Assembly: GCA_046296415.1 (NCBI GenBank)
Contig: JBKBLN010000002.1
Span: 186,001 to 250,000 of the forward strand
From: CAYNRA01 sp046296415
Lineage (GTDB): Bacteria; Bacteroidota; Bacteroidia; Cytophagales; Spirosomataceae
Direction: 5' to 3'
DNA length: 64,000 nt
Below are positions 15,932 through 25,017 of the stretch, piece by piece (positions within the stretch are counted from its first letter, which is position 1; the number at the start of each line of letters is the position of its first letter). The notes under the pieces were generated by a model. It did no database searches. It was not told the DNA's origin and saw only the letters and a program-made list of their open reading frames with translations. The position numbers were made by a program, and so were the translations under genes.

Positions 15932-17941
15932 ATGACAAAAAATACATCTCTTTTTCAAAAAGACTTGATGGAAGAAGCTTTCAAACAATCATTTTTGAAA
16001 TTAAATCCGAGAATCATGTTCCGAAATCCAGTTATGTTTACTGTTGAAATTGGAACCGCCGTTATGTTCTTTGTTTGCCTTTGGATATTATCTGGCGAAA
16101 CTTTGCAAGGTAGTTTTACTTATAACTTCATCGTATTTTTAGTACTTTTTCTCACCTTATTATTTGCCAACTTTGCAGAATCTATCGCAGAGGCTAGGGG
16201 AAAAGCACAAGCCGACAGTTTACGCAAAACAAGAGAAGAAACTCCAGCTCGATTGGAGAATGGTCGAATCGTTTCATCCTCACAACTTGTCAAAGGTACT
16301 ATTTTTGTGTGTGAGGCAGGCGATACCATTCCCACTGATGGTGAAATACTAGAAGGTTTGGCCACCATTGACGAAAGTGCCATTACCGGGGAAAGTGCCC
16401 CGGTCATTCGTGAAGCAGGAGGAGATAAAAGTTCGGTTATAGGTGGCACAAAAGTATTATCTGACCGAATTAAAGTGGTAGTTACCACCGAACCAGGAGA
16501 AAGCTTTTTGGATAAGATGATTGCCTTGGTGGAAGGTGCCAGTCGCCAAAAAACACCTAATGAAATTGCATTAACTATACTCCTGGCTGGTTTTACCCTG
16601 GTATTTATTATTGTGACGGTCACCCTAAAACCTTTTGCTGACTATGCAAACACGCCAATTACCATCGCGGCTTTCATTTCGCTATTTGTATGCCTTATTC
16701 CAACTACGATTGGCGGTCTTCTTTCAGCGATAGGCATAGCAGGAATGGATAGGGCATTACGAGCCAACGTGATTACCAAAAGTGGAAGAGCCGTCGAAAC
16801 CGCCGGAGATATTGATGTTTTGTTGTTGGATAAAACAGGAACGATTACCATTGGTAATAGAAAGGCTACCCAGTTTTATCCTGCCAATGGCATCGACAAA
16901 ACACACTTCATTCGATGTGCCGTGCTAAGTTCTTTACGTGATGAGACACCTGAGGGAAAATCCATCATTGAATTGGCCCAAGTTGATCCACTCAGTATAA
17001 AAACTCAACATCCACGCTTCATCAATTTTACAGCGGAGACAAAATGCAGTGGAATTGATTTTGAAAACACACGAATCAGAAAAGGAGCTGCGGAAGCCAT
17101 GAGGCAACTTTCAGAAAGGGCCGGAAATACGTTCCCTTCCGAAACAGCCAACCAAGTTAAAACGATCTCAAGCCTTGGAGGAACGCCTTTGGTATTAGCT
17201 GAAAACGAAAAAATCATTGGTGTCATTGAGTTACAGGATATCATCAAACCCGGTATACAGGAGCGGTTCGAACGGTTACGAAAAATGGGGATAAAAACGG
17301 TTATGGTAACGGGGGATAATCCTTTAACTGCGAAATTTATTGCTGAAAAAGCGGGCGTGGATGATTTTATTGCCGAAGCCAAGCCCGAGGATAAAATGAA
17401 TTACATCAAAAAAGAACAAGCAGAAGGCCGATTGGTGGCCATGATGGGTGATGGAACCAATGACGCACCGGCACTAGCACAAGCGGATGTGGGCGTGGCT
17501 ATGAACAGCGGAACGCAAGCAGCCAAAGAGGCCGGGAATATGGTCGATTTGGACAATGACCCTACCAAGCTAATTGAAGTGGTTGAAATCGGCAAACAAC
17601 TCTTGATGACCCGCGGAACGCTGACTACATTCAGTATTGCTAATGATGTAGCGAAGTATTTTGCCATTATACCGGCTCTTTTTATCGTGGCCATTCCTTC
17701 CCTTCAAGGACTGAATATAATGAACCTACACAGTCCTGAGAGTGCCATCCTGTCAGCTGTCATTTTCAATGCCATCATCATTCCTATACTTATACCCTTG
17801 GCGTTGAAGGGAGTTCCCTACAAGCCCATTGGGGCAAGCGCACTACTACGCAGAAACCTACTCATTTATGGGTTAGGTGGTATTTTCATTCCATTCCTAG
17901 GCATTAAAGCCATTGATCTTTTTGTATCACAATTCATTTAA
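15932..17941 (+). CDS. kdpB: KdpB, catalytic P-type ATPase subunit
   Basis: 669 residues, P-type ATPase of the KdpB class. The phosphorylation motif DKTGT is at D300 (LLLDKTGTITIGN). Other motifs are the actuator-domain ITGESAP, nucleotide-binding region, hinge MVTGDNPLTA and MMGDGTNDAPALAQADVGVAMNSG near the C-terminus, plus PTTIGGLLSAIG in the membrane core. It hydrolyses ATP to drive K+ through KdpA. All expected catalytic residues are present and the length is normal. Confidence 0.97.
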   Translation: MTKNTSLFQKDLMEEAFKQSFLKLNPRIMFRNPVMFTVEIGTAVMFFVCLWILSGETLQGSFTYNFIVFLVLFLTLLFANFAESIAEARGKAQADSLRKTREETPARLENGRIVSSSQLVKGTIFVCEAGDTIPTDGEILEGLATIDESAITGESAPVIREAGGDKSSVIGGTKVLSDRIKVVVTTEPGESFLDKMIALVEGASRQKTPNEIALTILLAGFTLVFIIVTVTLKPFADYANTPITIAAFISLFVCLIPTTIGGLLSAIGIAGMDRALRANVITKSGRAVETAGDIDVLLLDKTGTITIGNRKATQFYPANGIDKTHFIRCAVLSSLRDETPEGKSIIELAQVDPLSIKTQHPRFINFTAETKCSGIDFENTRIRKGAAEAMRQLSERAGNTFPSETANQVKTISSLGGTPLVLAENEKIIGVIELQDIIKPGIQERFERLRKMGIKTVMVTGDNPLTAKFIAEKAGVDDFIAEAKPEDKMNYIKKEQAEGRLVAMMGDGTNDAPALAQADVGVAMNSGTQAAKEAGNMVDLDNDPTKLIEVVEIGKQLLMTRGTLTTFSIANDVAKYFAIIPALFIVAIPSLQGLNIMNLHSPESAILSAVIFNAIIIPILIPLALKGVPYKPIGASALLRRNLLIYGLGGIFIPFLGIKAIDLFVSQFI

Positions 17942-17953
17942 CTACTTAAAATT

Positions 17954-18514
17954 ATGATAAAGCATTTGGTATCGGCTTTTAAGTTAACAATCGTTTGTTT
18001 GGTGTTTTTCTGCGGCTTCTACACACTAACGGTTTACGGAATATCAAAAATGATTCCTGAGACTAGGTCTTTTTCAAAAAATGATTTCGGATTCTATGAA
18101 AATGTAGGACAACGCTTTACCAGCGACAAATATTTTTATTCTCGTCCGTCAGCCGTCGGATACAATGCAGCTGGCTCTGGTGGAAGTAATAAAGGTCCTT
18201 CAAATCCTGACTATTTGGCTGAAATACAATCACGAATAGATACATTTTTAGTTCATAATCCCAACATTAAAAAGAGTGAAATCCCTTCTGATTTAGTAAC
18301 AGCTAGTGGCAGCGGAATTGACCCAAACATTTCCGTTCAGGCCGCTAAAATACAAGTAAAACGGATAGCCAAGATTCGGAATATGAGCGAAACAACCCTT
18401 AGTCAACTTATTGAGCAACAAACAGAAAAACCCTTACTTGGCTTATTTGGTCCAGAGAAAATCAATGTACTGAAATTGAACCTTGCCTTGGATAACCTTA
18501 AAAGACATAAATGA
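17954..18514 (+). CDS. kdpC: KdpC, periplasmic chaperone subunit of K+-ATPase
   Basis: 186 residues: one N-terminal transmembrane helix (about 8-30) and a periplasmic domain with the family signature FYSRPSAVGYNAAGSGGSN and GPSNPDYL, followed by IPSDLVTASGSGIDPNIS. KdpC joins KdpA and KdpB and raises ATP affinity. The stop overlaps the start of the outer-membrane protein gene by four bases (ATGA), tying that gene to the operon. Confidence 0.96.
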   Translation: MIKHLVSAFKLTIVCLVFFCGFYTLTVYGISKMIPETRSFSKNDFGFYENVGQRFTSDKYFYSRPSAVGYNAAGSGGSNKGPSNPDYLAEIQSRIDTFLVHNPNIKKSEIPSDLVTASGSGIDPNISVQAAKIQVKRIAKIRNMSETTLSQLIEQQTEKPLLGLFGPEKINVLKLNLALDNLKRHK

Positions 18515-19587
18515 AAAACATACTCATTCCGCTACTTTCAATAATCTATCTAACTGGTTTTTCGCAAAATGACAGTGCTAAAAATTCATTTTCTTTCAGT
18601 GGCTATATTGAAACCTACTACAGTTATGATTTCGCAAATCCAAAAGATCATAACCGCCCTGGGTTTGTATACTCCCACAATCGACACAATGAAGTGAATC
18701 TAAATGTAGGCATTATCCAAGTGGCCTACTCCACTGATCGAGTACGAGCCAACTTTGGGCTGATGGCGGGAACTTATGCTAATGCAAATCTTGCATCAGA
18801 ACCTGGAGTTTTAAAAAACATATGGGAAGCTAATGCAGGCGTGAACATATCAAAAACTAAAAACCTTTGGGTAGACGCGGGTATTTTTCCATCGCACATT
18901 GGTTTTGAAAGTGCCATTGGGAAAGATTGTTGGAATGTAACACGAAGTATTTTGGCGGATAACTCGCCCTATTTTGAAAGTGGGGTTAAAGTATCATACA
19001 CCAGTAAAAATGAAAAGTGGTTTTTAAGTGGATTAATTTTGAACGGTTGGCAACGAATTCAACGAGTGAATGGGAATAATACACCGGCATTGGGGCATCA
19101 GCTTACTTTCAAACCCAATTCAAAAATTTCACTTAATAGTAGTTCTTTTGTGGGTAGTGACACTCCAGACAGCTCCAGACAAATGCGTTACTTTCATAAT
19201 TTTTACGGACAAATTCAACTTGCGGAAAAATTAGGGATGATCCTTGGCTTCGACATTGGAATGCAACAAAAGACTAAAAACAGTAACGACTACAATACAT
19301 GGTATTCTCCTGTTTTAATCATGAAGTATACACCTAATGAGAAGATTCATTTCGCTGCAAGAGGTGAATATTTCTCAGACGCTAATGGTGTTATTATTAG
19401 CCTAGGAACAATCAATGATTTTCAAACCTATGGTTATTCCCTAAACCTTGACTACCAAATCACGAGTGATGTAGTTTGGAGAATGGAAGCCAGGGGTTTT
19501 ACCAGTAAGGACAAAATCTTTACTTTAAATGACATACCAAGTTTGCAAAATTATTTTTTGACAACCGCCCTGGCCATTTCGTTTTAA
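18511..19587 (+). CDS. Outer-membrane beta-barrel protein of the kdp operon
   Basis: 358 residues. A cleavable signal (MKNILIPLLSIIYLTGFSQ) is followed by a protein made of alternating aromatic-rich strands: FSGYIETYYSYDFA, VGIIQVAYSTDRVRANFGLMAGTY, WVDAGIFPSHIGFES, FLSGLILNGWQ, a final WRMEARGFTSKD and a C-terminal Phe (LAISF), as in porin-like barrels of the BBP2/OmpL group. It overlaps kdpC by 4 bases and abuts kdpD with no gap. I infer that it lets K+ or related solutes across the outer membrane when the pump is induced. Direct evidence for its substrate is not in the sequence. Confidence 0.85.
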   Translation: MKNILIPLLSIIYLTGFSQNDSAKNSFSFSGYIETYYSYDFANPKDHNRPGFVYSHNRHNEVNLNVGIIQVAYSTDRVRANFGLMAGTYANANLASEPGVLKNIWEANAGVNISKTKNLWVDAGIFPSHIGFESAIGKDCWNVTRSILADNSPYFESGVKVSYTSKNEKWFLSGLILNGWQRIQRVNGNNTPALGHQLTFKPNSKISLNSSSFVGSDTPDSSRQMRYFHNFYGQIQLAEKLGMILGFDIGMQQKTKNSNDYNTWYSPVLIMKYTPNEKIHFAARGEYFSDANGVIISLGTINDFQTYGYSLNLDYQITSDVVWRMEARGFTSKDKIFTLNDIPSLQNYFLTTALAISF

Positions 19588-20712
19588 ATGAGTGATAAAG
19601 ATAAAACCGTTCAACATTTTCTTGACTTAATTAAAAAGTCAAGACGCGGAAAGTTTAAAGTGTACATCGGCATGAGTCCGGGTGTTGGAAAAACCTTTCG
19701 TATGTTGCAGGAGACCCGAACTCTGTTGAAAAATGGAATTGATGTGAAAATTGGCTTTATAGAAACACATCAGAGAAAGGAAACACACGAACTTTTGGAA
19801 GGTTTGCCCATCATTCCACGCAGGAAACTTTTTTATAAAGGCAAGGAATTGGAGGAAATGGATGTTCAAGCCATAATTAACCTCCGTCCGGAGGTGGTTA
19901 TCGTAGATGAGTTAGCCCATACCAATATAGAAGGCAGCCAAAACGAAAAACGTTGGCAAGATGTACTGGATATTCTTTCGGCGGGAATCAATGTCATTTC
20001 AGCAGTGAATATTCAACACATTGAAAGTTTAAACGAAGAAATAAAGGACATTACGGGCGTTGAAGTGAAAGAACGAGTTCCAGACACTGTATTGGCTCAA
20101 GCAGATGAAGTTGTTAACATCGACTTAACGGCCGACGAATTAATTATCCGATTGAAGGAAGGTAAAATATACCAAGCCGAAAAAATTGAAACGGCACTTC
20201 AAAACTTCTTTAAAAGTGCTCATATTTTACAGCTTAGAGAACTTGCATTGAAAGAAGTGGCTTCGCAGGTTGAAAGAAAGGTGGAAACGGAGGTGACCAA
20301 ACCAAACATGCTAAGACATGAACGCTTTTTGGCGTGCATAAGTAGCAATGAAAAAACAGCAAAAACAGTGATTCGAAAAACTGCCAGATTGGCTAATTAC
20401 TATCATAGCAAATGGTATGTTTTATATATTCAAACACCTAAGGAAAGTCCCGACAAGATTCCATTAGACAAACAACGGCACTTAATCAATAACTTTAAAT
20501 TGGCAACTGAATTGGGAGCAGAAATCATCAAAGTAGAAAGCAGCTCGGTTTCAAAAGCCATCATGGAACAAGCAACTGAACGCAAAATAACAACCATTTG
20601 CGTCGGTAAGCCACACTTAAATTTGTTGAAAATTATTTTGGCCACTAACGTATTTAATGAGCTTCTTAAAAAACTATCTTCAAGCGAAATAGACCTTGTC
20701 ATACTTTCTTAA
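19588..20712 (+). CDS. kdpD: KdpD sensor module without kinase domains
   Basis: 374 residues, corresponding only to the cytoplasmic N-terminal half of KdpD. Residues 1-220 are the KdpD sensor domain with Walker A GMSPGVGKTF and the Walker B-like region VVIVDELAHTN. Residues 245-374 are a universal-stress-like domain. Classical KdpD continues with four membrane helices and a histidine kinase, all absent here, and the gene ends at a normal TAA directly followed by the ATG of a separate kinase. It probably senses K+ or c-di-AMP state and controls the adjacent kinase or the pump itself. It starts immediately after the barrel gene stop (TAA-ATG). Confidence 0.92.
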   Translation: MSDKDKTVQHFLDLIKKSRRGKFKVYIGMSPGVGKTFRMLQETRTLLKNGIDVKIGFIETHQRKETHELLEGLPIIPRRKLFYKGKELEEMDVQAIINLRPEVVIVDELAHTNIEGSQNEKRWQDVLDILSAGINVISAVNIQHIESLNEEIKDITGVEVKERVPDTVLAQADEVVNIDLTADELIIRLKEGKIYQAEKIETALQNFFKSAHILQLRELALKEVASQVERKVETEVTKPNMLRHERFLACISSNEKTAKTVIRKTARLANYYHSKWYVLYIQTPKESPDKIPLDKQRHLINNFKLATELGAEIIKVESSSVSKAIMEQATERKITTICVGKPHLNLLKIILATNVFNELLKKLSSSEIDLVILS

Positions 20713-22440
20713 ATGAAAATCAAAACGAAATTAACTCTGGGTGTTGGTCTTTTGTTCCTGCTCATCATTCTGTTGAGTGTTGTAGGGACAAAATACATCA
20801 ATGAATTAAAAGCTGATTCGGAAAATATTTTAGTGACTAATTACAATTCTCTGGAGTACAGCCGAAATATGCTGGTTGCTTTGGATGATGATTCAGAAAA
20901 AGCCCTGGAAATATTTGAAATGAATCTTCAAAGTCAAGAGAAAAACATTACCGAAATTGGAGAAAAACAAACTACATCCGATATCAGAAATAACTTTGAA
21001 TTATTTAAATCTTCACCATTTGATAGCATATATCAAGCCCGCATTAGAAAAGACATTCTCCGCCTGATGGAAATGAATATGGAAGCTATCCAGCAAAAAA
21101 GTGAATTGGCTAACGCTACTGCGGACAAGGCGGTATTTTGGATTGTCGTTACCGGAACTATGTGCTTTTTAATCGCTTTCGTTTTATTGGTTAACCTACC
21201 CTCCAACATTGCCGATCCAATTAAAGAACTTACGGAGAGCATACAGCAAATTTCAGCAAAAAACTACTCTGAAAGAGTACATTTTGAAAGCCACAGTGAG
21301 TTTGGCCAGTTAGCCAAGTCGTTCAATACCATGGCTAGAAAATTAGAAGAATACAATACCAGCAATCTGGCAAAGTTGATGATGGAGAAACAAAGAATTG
21401 AAACGCTCATCAACATTATGCACGATCCTGTTCTTGGTTTAGACGAAAACCTGAGAGTAATTTTTGCCAATGAGGTAGCCATAAAAATATCGGGGTTAAC
21501 CCGAATGGATATACTTGGTAAATCGGCAAAAGAATTAGCGATCAAGAACGACTTAATTCGATCCCTCATTCGAGACCTAATGCGTGACGAAACAGAGGAT
21601 AGACAGAAACAGGTTCCCGTTAAAATATTCTCAGAGAATAAAGAAAGTTATTTTGAAAAAGAAACATTACACATTTCAATGAAGCCAATCGGTGAAATAA
21701 ATTCACGATTGGTGGGTCATGTTATTTTCCTGCGGGATGTTACTACCTACAAAGAACTCGATTTTGCCAAAACAAATTTTATTGCCACAATTTCCCATGA
21801 GTTCAAAACTCCAATTGCTTCGATTAAGATGAGTTTACAACTTCTGGAAAACGAACAAATTGGAAAACTCAACGATGAACAAAAAAACTTAATTGACAGC
21901 ATACAAGATGATGCGAACCGACTATTAAAAATAACAGGGGAATTGCTCAACATAACGCAGGTTGAAAGCGGCAATATCCAGCTATCGATCGTACCATCAG
22001 ATCCTAAAGAAATCGTTTGGTACGCTATTAATTCCACAAAAACCCAAGCAGATCAAAAACAGATAAAATTTGAGATTGACTGTCCGGATGATATCTCCTT
22101 TATTCAAGCTGATAACGAAAAAACAGCTTGGGTTTTAACAAATATCCTGTCGAATGCTATTCGGTATTCCTATGACAACTCAACCATATACTTGGCAGTC
22201 CAGCAAAAAACGAATCAGGTCCACATTTCAGTTAAAGATACTGGGAAAGGTATTGCACCACAATATATGGAAAAAATATTTGACCGGTATTACAGAGTTC
22301 CTGGGACAAAAAAGGATGGCACAGGACTCGGACTCTCCATTAGCAAGGAGTTTATTGAAGCCCAAGGGGGACAAATTACCGTTGATAGCGAATTTGGAGT
22401 TGGAAGTACCTTTACTTTGATATTAAACAAGGCAACATAA
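20713..22440 (+). CDS. Membrane sensor histidine kinase of the kdp operon
   Basis: 575 residues. TM1 is at 5-27, followed by a short periplasmic sensor, TM2 near 138-160, a HAMP linker (165-217, LPSNIADPIKELTESI), a PAS domain (about 225-335, MHDPVLGLDENLRVIFANEVA), HisKA with H362 in TISHEFKTPIASI, and a HATPase with NILSNAIRYS, DTGKGIAPQYM and GTGLGLSIS. All catalytic boxes are intact. Start and stop abut kdpD with zero spacing, so it is most likely the missing kinase half of a split KdpD system. It is predicted to phosphorylate the NtrC-type regulator at 12544, the only response regulator nearby. Confidence 0.92.
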   Translation: MKIKTKLTLGVGLLFLLIILLSVVGTKYINELKADSENILVTNYNSLEYSRNMLVALDDDSEKALEIFEMNLQSQEKNITEIGEKQTTSDIRNNFELFKSSPFDSIYQARIRKDILRLMEMNMEAIQQKSELANATADKAVFWIVVTGTMCFLIAFVLLVNLPSNIADPIKELTESIQQISAKNYSERVHFESHSEFGQLAKSFNTMARKLEEYNTSNLAKLMMEKQRIETLINIMHDPVLGLDENLRVIFANEVAIKISGLTRMDILGKSAKELAIKNDLIRSLIRDLMRDETEDRQKQVPVKIFSENKESYFEKETLHISMKPIGEINSRLVGHVIFLRDVTTYKELDFAKTNFIATISHEFKTPIASIKMSLQLLENEQIGKLNDEQKNLIDSIQDDANRLLKITGELLNITQVESGNIQLSIVPSDPKEIVWYAINSTKTQADQKQIKFEIDCPDDISFIQADNEKTAWVLTNILSNAIRYSYDNSTIYLAVQQKTNQVHISVKDTGKGIAPQYMEKIFDRYYRVPGTKKDGTGLGLSISKEFIEAQGGQITVDSEFGVGSTFTLILNKAT

Positions 22441-22741
22441 AGCGGTACCCAGGCCTATTTCCAATCAAAATACCTAGGATTTCTAAAAGAACTATTGATT
22501 CGCTCACCTTTTAAAAAAAGGTAAACAATTTCTCGTATCCATTATCAAAAAATCACCTAAGCAATTAGGTTTGTACTTGACAGAATATCACAGCTTTGCA
22601 CATCCTACGGTGAAAACCAACCACCTACTTGGTCAAAAGTCTTTTAAAAAACACCTTCCTTGCCTTGAATTCAAAGGATATTTGAAAGTTCCTTATACAT
22701 CAGAAAAGAATTTCTTAAAGAGATACTCAGAGTATTACTAA
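22441..22741 (+). pseudogene. Short decayed ORF of unknown origin
   Basis: After the kinase stop the frame reads AYFQSKYLGFLKELLIRSPFKK. A one-base slip in the run of seven A near 22513-22519 would then continue into an 80-codon open frame (22499-22741: KQFLVSIIKKSPKQLGL, LTEYHSFAHPTVKTN, YLKVPYTSEKNFLKRY). It looks protein-like but I recognise no family. There is no good start codon. From 22742 to 22890 I see nothing. Confidence 0.3.
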
Positions 22742-22890
22742 ACTTTACCTTAAACACTCGGGAGTGAAGCTTCTGATTTGAGTTACAACATTGAACTAGA
22801 TAGAACTCGCTAGTATTTTATTGGTAGTGTTTTTTTCAAATGCTTTTGAATATATCGATTCAATAAGGTTTGATTTAATTTATACTTTTC

Positions 22891-23727
22891 TCAAGTAAGC
22901 AAACACTTCGTATCCTGAACCAAATCCATAAAATGAAAGCCAGTTAAACAGCATAATGAAAAGAAATCAGCGACCTCTTGAGCTACTTTGCTGGAAAAGT
23001 CAAAATGGATCAAAAATAGCATTTGTTCCTGAGTCAAGTATTTAGGGTCTTGGATTTGCTCAGCGGCCACCTCCATTTCGGCAAAGGGATCAAATTCGAT
23101 CCACTTTTCTCGCTTGGCAAATTTGGTGACCTGCCGAAGTGTTCTCAAATGCTTTACCACCGTAGGTTGCTTATGTGGAACGGCAAAAAGATATTGTTCA
23201 TACCGGTAAAAAAAACGCTCGTCCAAATCATCCGTAGTTAAATGAACCTGATTTAAAGAGATCAAGTAATTCAAAAGCTTATTTCGGCATACTGTCAAAG
23301 GCCGAAGGGTTGAATCACTTCCTTGTGGGGCTACCTGTTCTTTCTTTTTATTGACTTTTACCACCGTCTTTTTTTTGAACTCATCCAGGAATTGATCAAA
23401 AATTTGAATCAGGGACTTTGGCTCCATGTAGTTTTGATTAAAGATTTCATGGACCTTTCTCGCGGTGATAGGCTCTTACTTTAAGAGTAAATTATTGTAG
23501 ATCGAGTAAATCTTTGATTTGTACTCGTGTTCAAGTATGAAATTCAATTCAGCAGCATTATAGTTGTTCACAACTTTTTGAGATTCAGAATCGAATTCAT
23601 CATGCTCAATTTTAATGTTTATTGATCCAAAATTGGCTCGTTCACCCTCCACGGTTACACGACAATACAGGACACAGGTACTTTTACCTTTTGATAGAGT
23701 TTTACGGCGGTAAAATAGAATCTCCAT
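22891..23727 (-). pseudogene. Broken tyrosine recombinase (phage/transposon integrase)
   Basis: One minus frame from ATG 23727 to the stop at 22891 is interrupted only by a TAA at 23476-23478. The two open parts are in the same register and the 16 codons between them also read through (EPITARKVHEIFNQNY). The N-terminal 83 residues are the arm-binding domain of Bacteroidota integrases (ILFYRRKTLSKGKSTCVLYCRVTVEG). Next come the SAM-like core-binding domain (TVVKHLRTLRQVTKFAKREKWIEFDPF) and the beginning of the catalytic domain (YLTQEQM ... FFSLCCLTGFHFMDL), where the first catalytic Arg is replaced (family C-x-TGLR). About 120 C-terminal residues, including the Tyr, are missing. It was probably the integrase of a lost element beside tRNA-Arg. 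Confidence 0.8.
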
Positions 23728-23781
23728 TCTTTTTTTTCATGTGCGATGTTTTTTTTGATTGTGGGCTAAAAATAAATTTTG

Positions 23782-23811
23782 CTGTATCCTCGGTCATTTT
23801 ACTGTATCCTC
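23782..23811 (-). repeat. Two 10-bp direct repeats upstream of integrase remnant
   Basis: CTGTATCCTC occurs at 23782-23791 and 23802-23811, spaced exactly 20 bases start to start (two helical turns), 55 bases upstream of the integrase remnant. This is compatible with a recombinase arm site or an operator. Confidence 0.45.
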
Positions 23812-23974
23812 AACTGTTACCTAGGGACAGAATAAGCTAAAACAAGTATACGGCTACGCCCCCAAGGATTAACGGATCACCTCCAAATCAAAAAAACCAT
23901 CTGGTTGAAAATATAAACTCCTGATAAATAGATGAATAAGAAACTTAAAGGTGTATTCCAGGAGGATATGGGGA

Positions 23975-24009
23975 GAAAAAATAAGGCCCCAGTTGTGGAC
24001 TGGGGCCTT
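23975..24009 (-). terminator. Terminator of tRNA-Arg
   Basis: Perfect 11-bp stem AAGGCCCCAGT / ACTGGGGCCTT (23983-23993, 23999-24009), running on the minus strand into a T-rich tract. It lies 29 bases after the tRNA 3' end. Confidence 0.85.
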
Positions 24010-24037
24010 GACTACAAATCGACTTTTCAAGTCTTAG

Positions 24038-24111
24038 TGACCGCGTTAGGATTCAAACCTAAAACCTTCTGATCCGTAGTCAGATGCTCTATTCAGTTGA
24101 GCTACGCAGCC
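24038..24111 (-). tRNA. tRNA-Arg (ACG anticodon)
   Basis: 74 bases on the minus strand fold into a standard cloverleaf: acceptor GGCTGCG / CGCGGTC (two G-U pairs), D-arm GTAGCTCAACTGAATAGAGC, anticodon stem TCTGA / TCAGA with loop CTACGGA (anticodon ACG, Arg CGN codons), and T-arm TTAGG-TTTGAAT-CCTAA. CCA is not encoded. Its 3' end faces the broken integrase 310 bases away, the usual arrangement for an element integrated at a tRNA gene. Confidence 0.93.
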
Positions 24112-24129
24112 ATTCTCGTTTCGAGATCA

Positions 24130-24160
24130 CAAAGGTAGAGAGAAATTTTTACAATCCAAA
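24130..24160 (-). promoter_or_regulatory. tRNA-Arg promoter
   Basis: On the minus strand TTTG (24157-24160) and TACCTTTG (24130-24137) are separated by 19 bases, a perfect Bacteroidota housekeeping promoter. The 20 bases from the -7 box onward (24115-24134) match the corresponding block of the tRNA-like gene promoter at 56180-56199 in 18 positions. Confidence 0.85.
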
Positions 24161-24177
24161 CTTTTCTGAAAAAAAAA

Positions 24178-24483
24178 TTAATTTTTTAGCGAATCTAGTT
24201 TTTCAAGTTGAGTAGTTTGGTAATGCTGATAGACACGAATGATGATCGACAGCGCCACCGTCACCTCAGCTGCCGCCACCACCATGACCATCAACGAAAA
24301 AAATTGGCCTTGAAATCGCTGAGGATCATATTGGCTGAAGGCTATAAAATTCAAATTCGCCGCATTCAACATCAACTCAATGCCCATTAAAACAAAAATA
24401 GCCTGCTTTTTCACCAACGCAATCGCTAATCCTACCGAAAACAGTACAGCAGATACCAATAAGAAAAAAGACAATGGAATCAT
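24178..24483 (-). CDS. nuoK: NuoK, NADH-quinone oxidoreductase subunit K
   Basis: 101 residues, three transmembrane helices (PLSFFLLVSAVLFSVGLAIAL, FVLMGIELMLNAANLNFIAF, FFSLMVMVVAAAEVTVALSIII) with the conserved membrane Glu residues in GIELMLNA and AAAEV that take part in proton translocation. It is the MrpC-like subunit of complex I in the inner membrane. It is the last gene of the nuoI-J-K run; the tRNA-Arg gene follows. Confidence 0.96.
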   Translation of the reverse strand: MIPLSFFLLVSAVLFSVGLAIALVKKQAIFVLMGIELMLNAANLNFIAFSQYDPQRFQGQFFSLMVMVVAAAEVTVALSIIIRVYQHYQTTQLEKLDSLKN

Positions 24484-24489
24484 TCCCTA

Positions 24490-25017
24490 TTATTTTTTAA
24501 CGCGTTGGCGAGCCACATACGCTGACCCCACCAAGGCCACCAACAATAAAATACCAATAATCTCAAAAATACTGACGTAGTCCGTCAACAATACCAAACC
24601 CAGCGGTTTGACCCCGGAAATCGGCTCTTGTGCCTGCTCTCCATCCAAAACAAAGTGGGCACTCATTAAATAGACCAACAAAAAACTAAAAAAAAGCAAA
24701 GCCGTCAGCATACCCCACCAAGGCAGTTCAGGATCTCGATTTTCCATAGGGCGCGTGAGCATGATACCAAATATCAACAACACCAAAATTCCACCCACAT
24801 ATACCATCACCTGCGTTACTCCCACAAAATCTGCCCCTGCCAAAACAAACAGCCCTGCCAAACCCAACAACGCCATCAATAAACTAAATGCCGCGTAAAG
24901 CACGTTCCGGGAAATTAAAACCAATACGGCTCCCCCCAAACTTAACAACGAAAAGAAAAAAAATGCGAACGTAATAGCATGTTGCCTTACCTCCTCTGAA
25001 AAAATACCTTCCATCAC
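24490..25017 (-). CDS. nuoJ: NuoJ, NADH-quinone oxidoreductase subunit J
   Basis: 175 residues, five predicted transmembrane helices; signatures AAFSLLMALLGLAGLFVLAGADFVG and QVMVYVGGILVLLIFGIML are typical of the J subunit of complex I. Its start overlaps the end of nuoI by four bases and nuoK follows after six bases, so the three genes form a tight operon. Confidence 0.96.
   Translation of the reverse strand: MMEGIFSEEVRQHAITFAFFFFSLLSLGGAVLVLISRNVLYAAFSLLMALLGLAGLFVLAGADFVGVTQVMVYVGGILVLLIFGIMLTRPMENRDPELPWWGMLTALLFFSFLLVYLMSAHFVLDGEQAQEPISGVKPLGLVLLTDYVSIFEIIGILLLVALVGSAYVARQRVKK

Noticed and set aside
16120..17694. Long minus-strand ORFs opposite kdpB
   Set aside because: Antisense shadows of a highly conserved gene; no start context or family.
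22742..22890. Gap after the decayed ORF downstream of the kdp kinase
   Set aside because: No gene, hairpin with T-tract or promoter pair could be supported.
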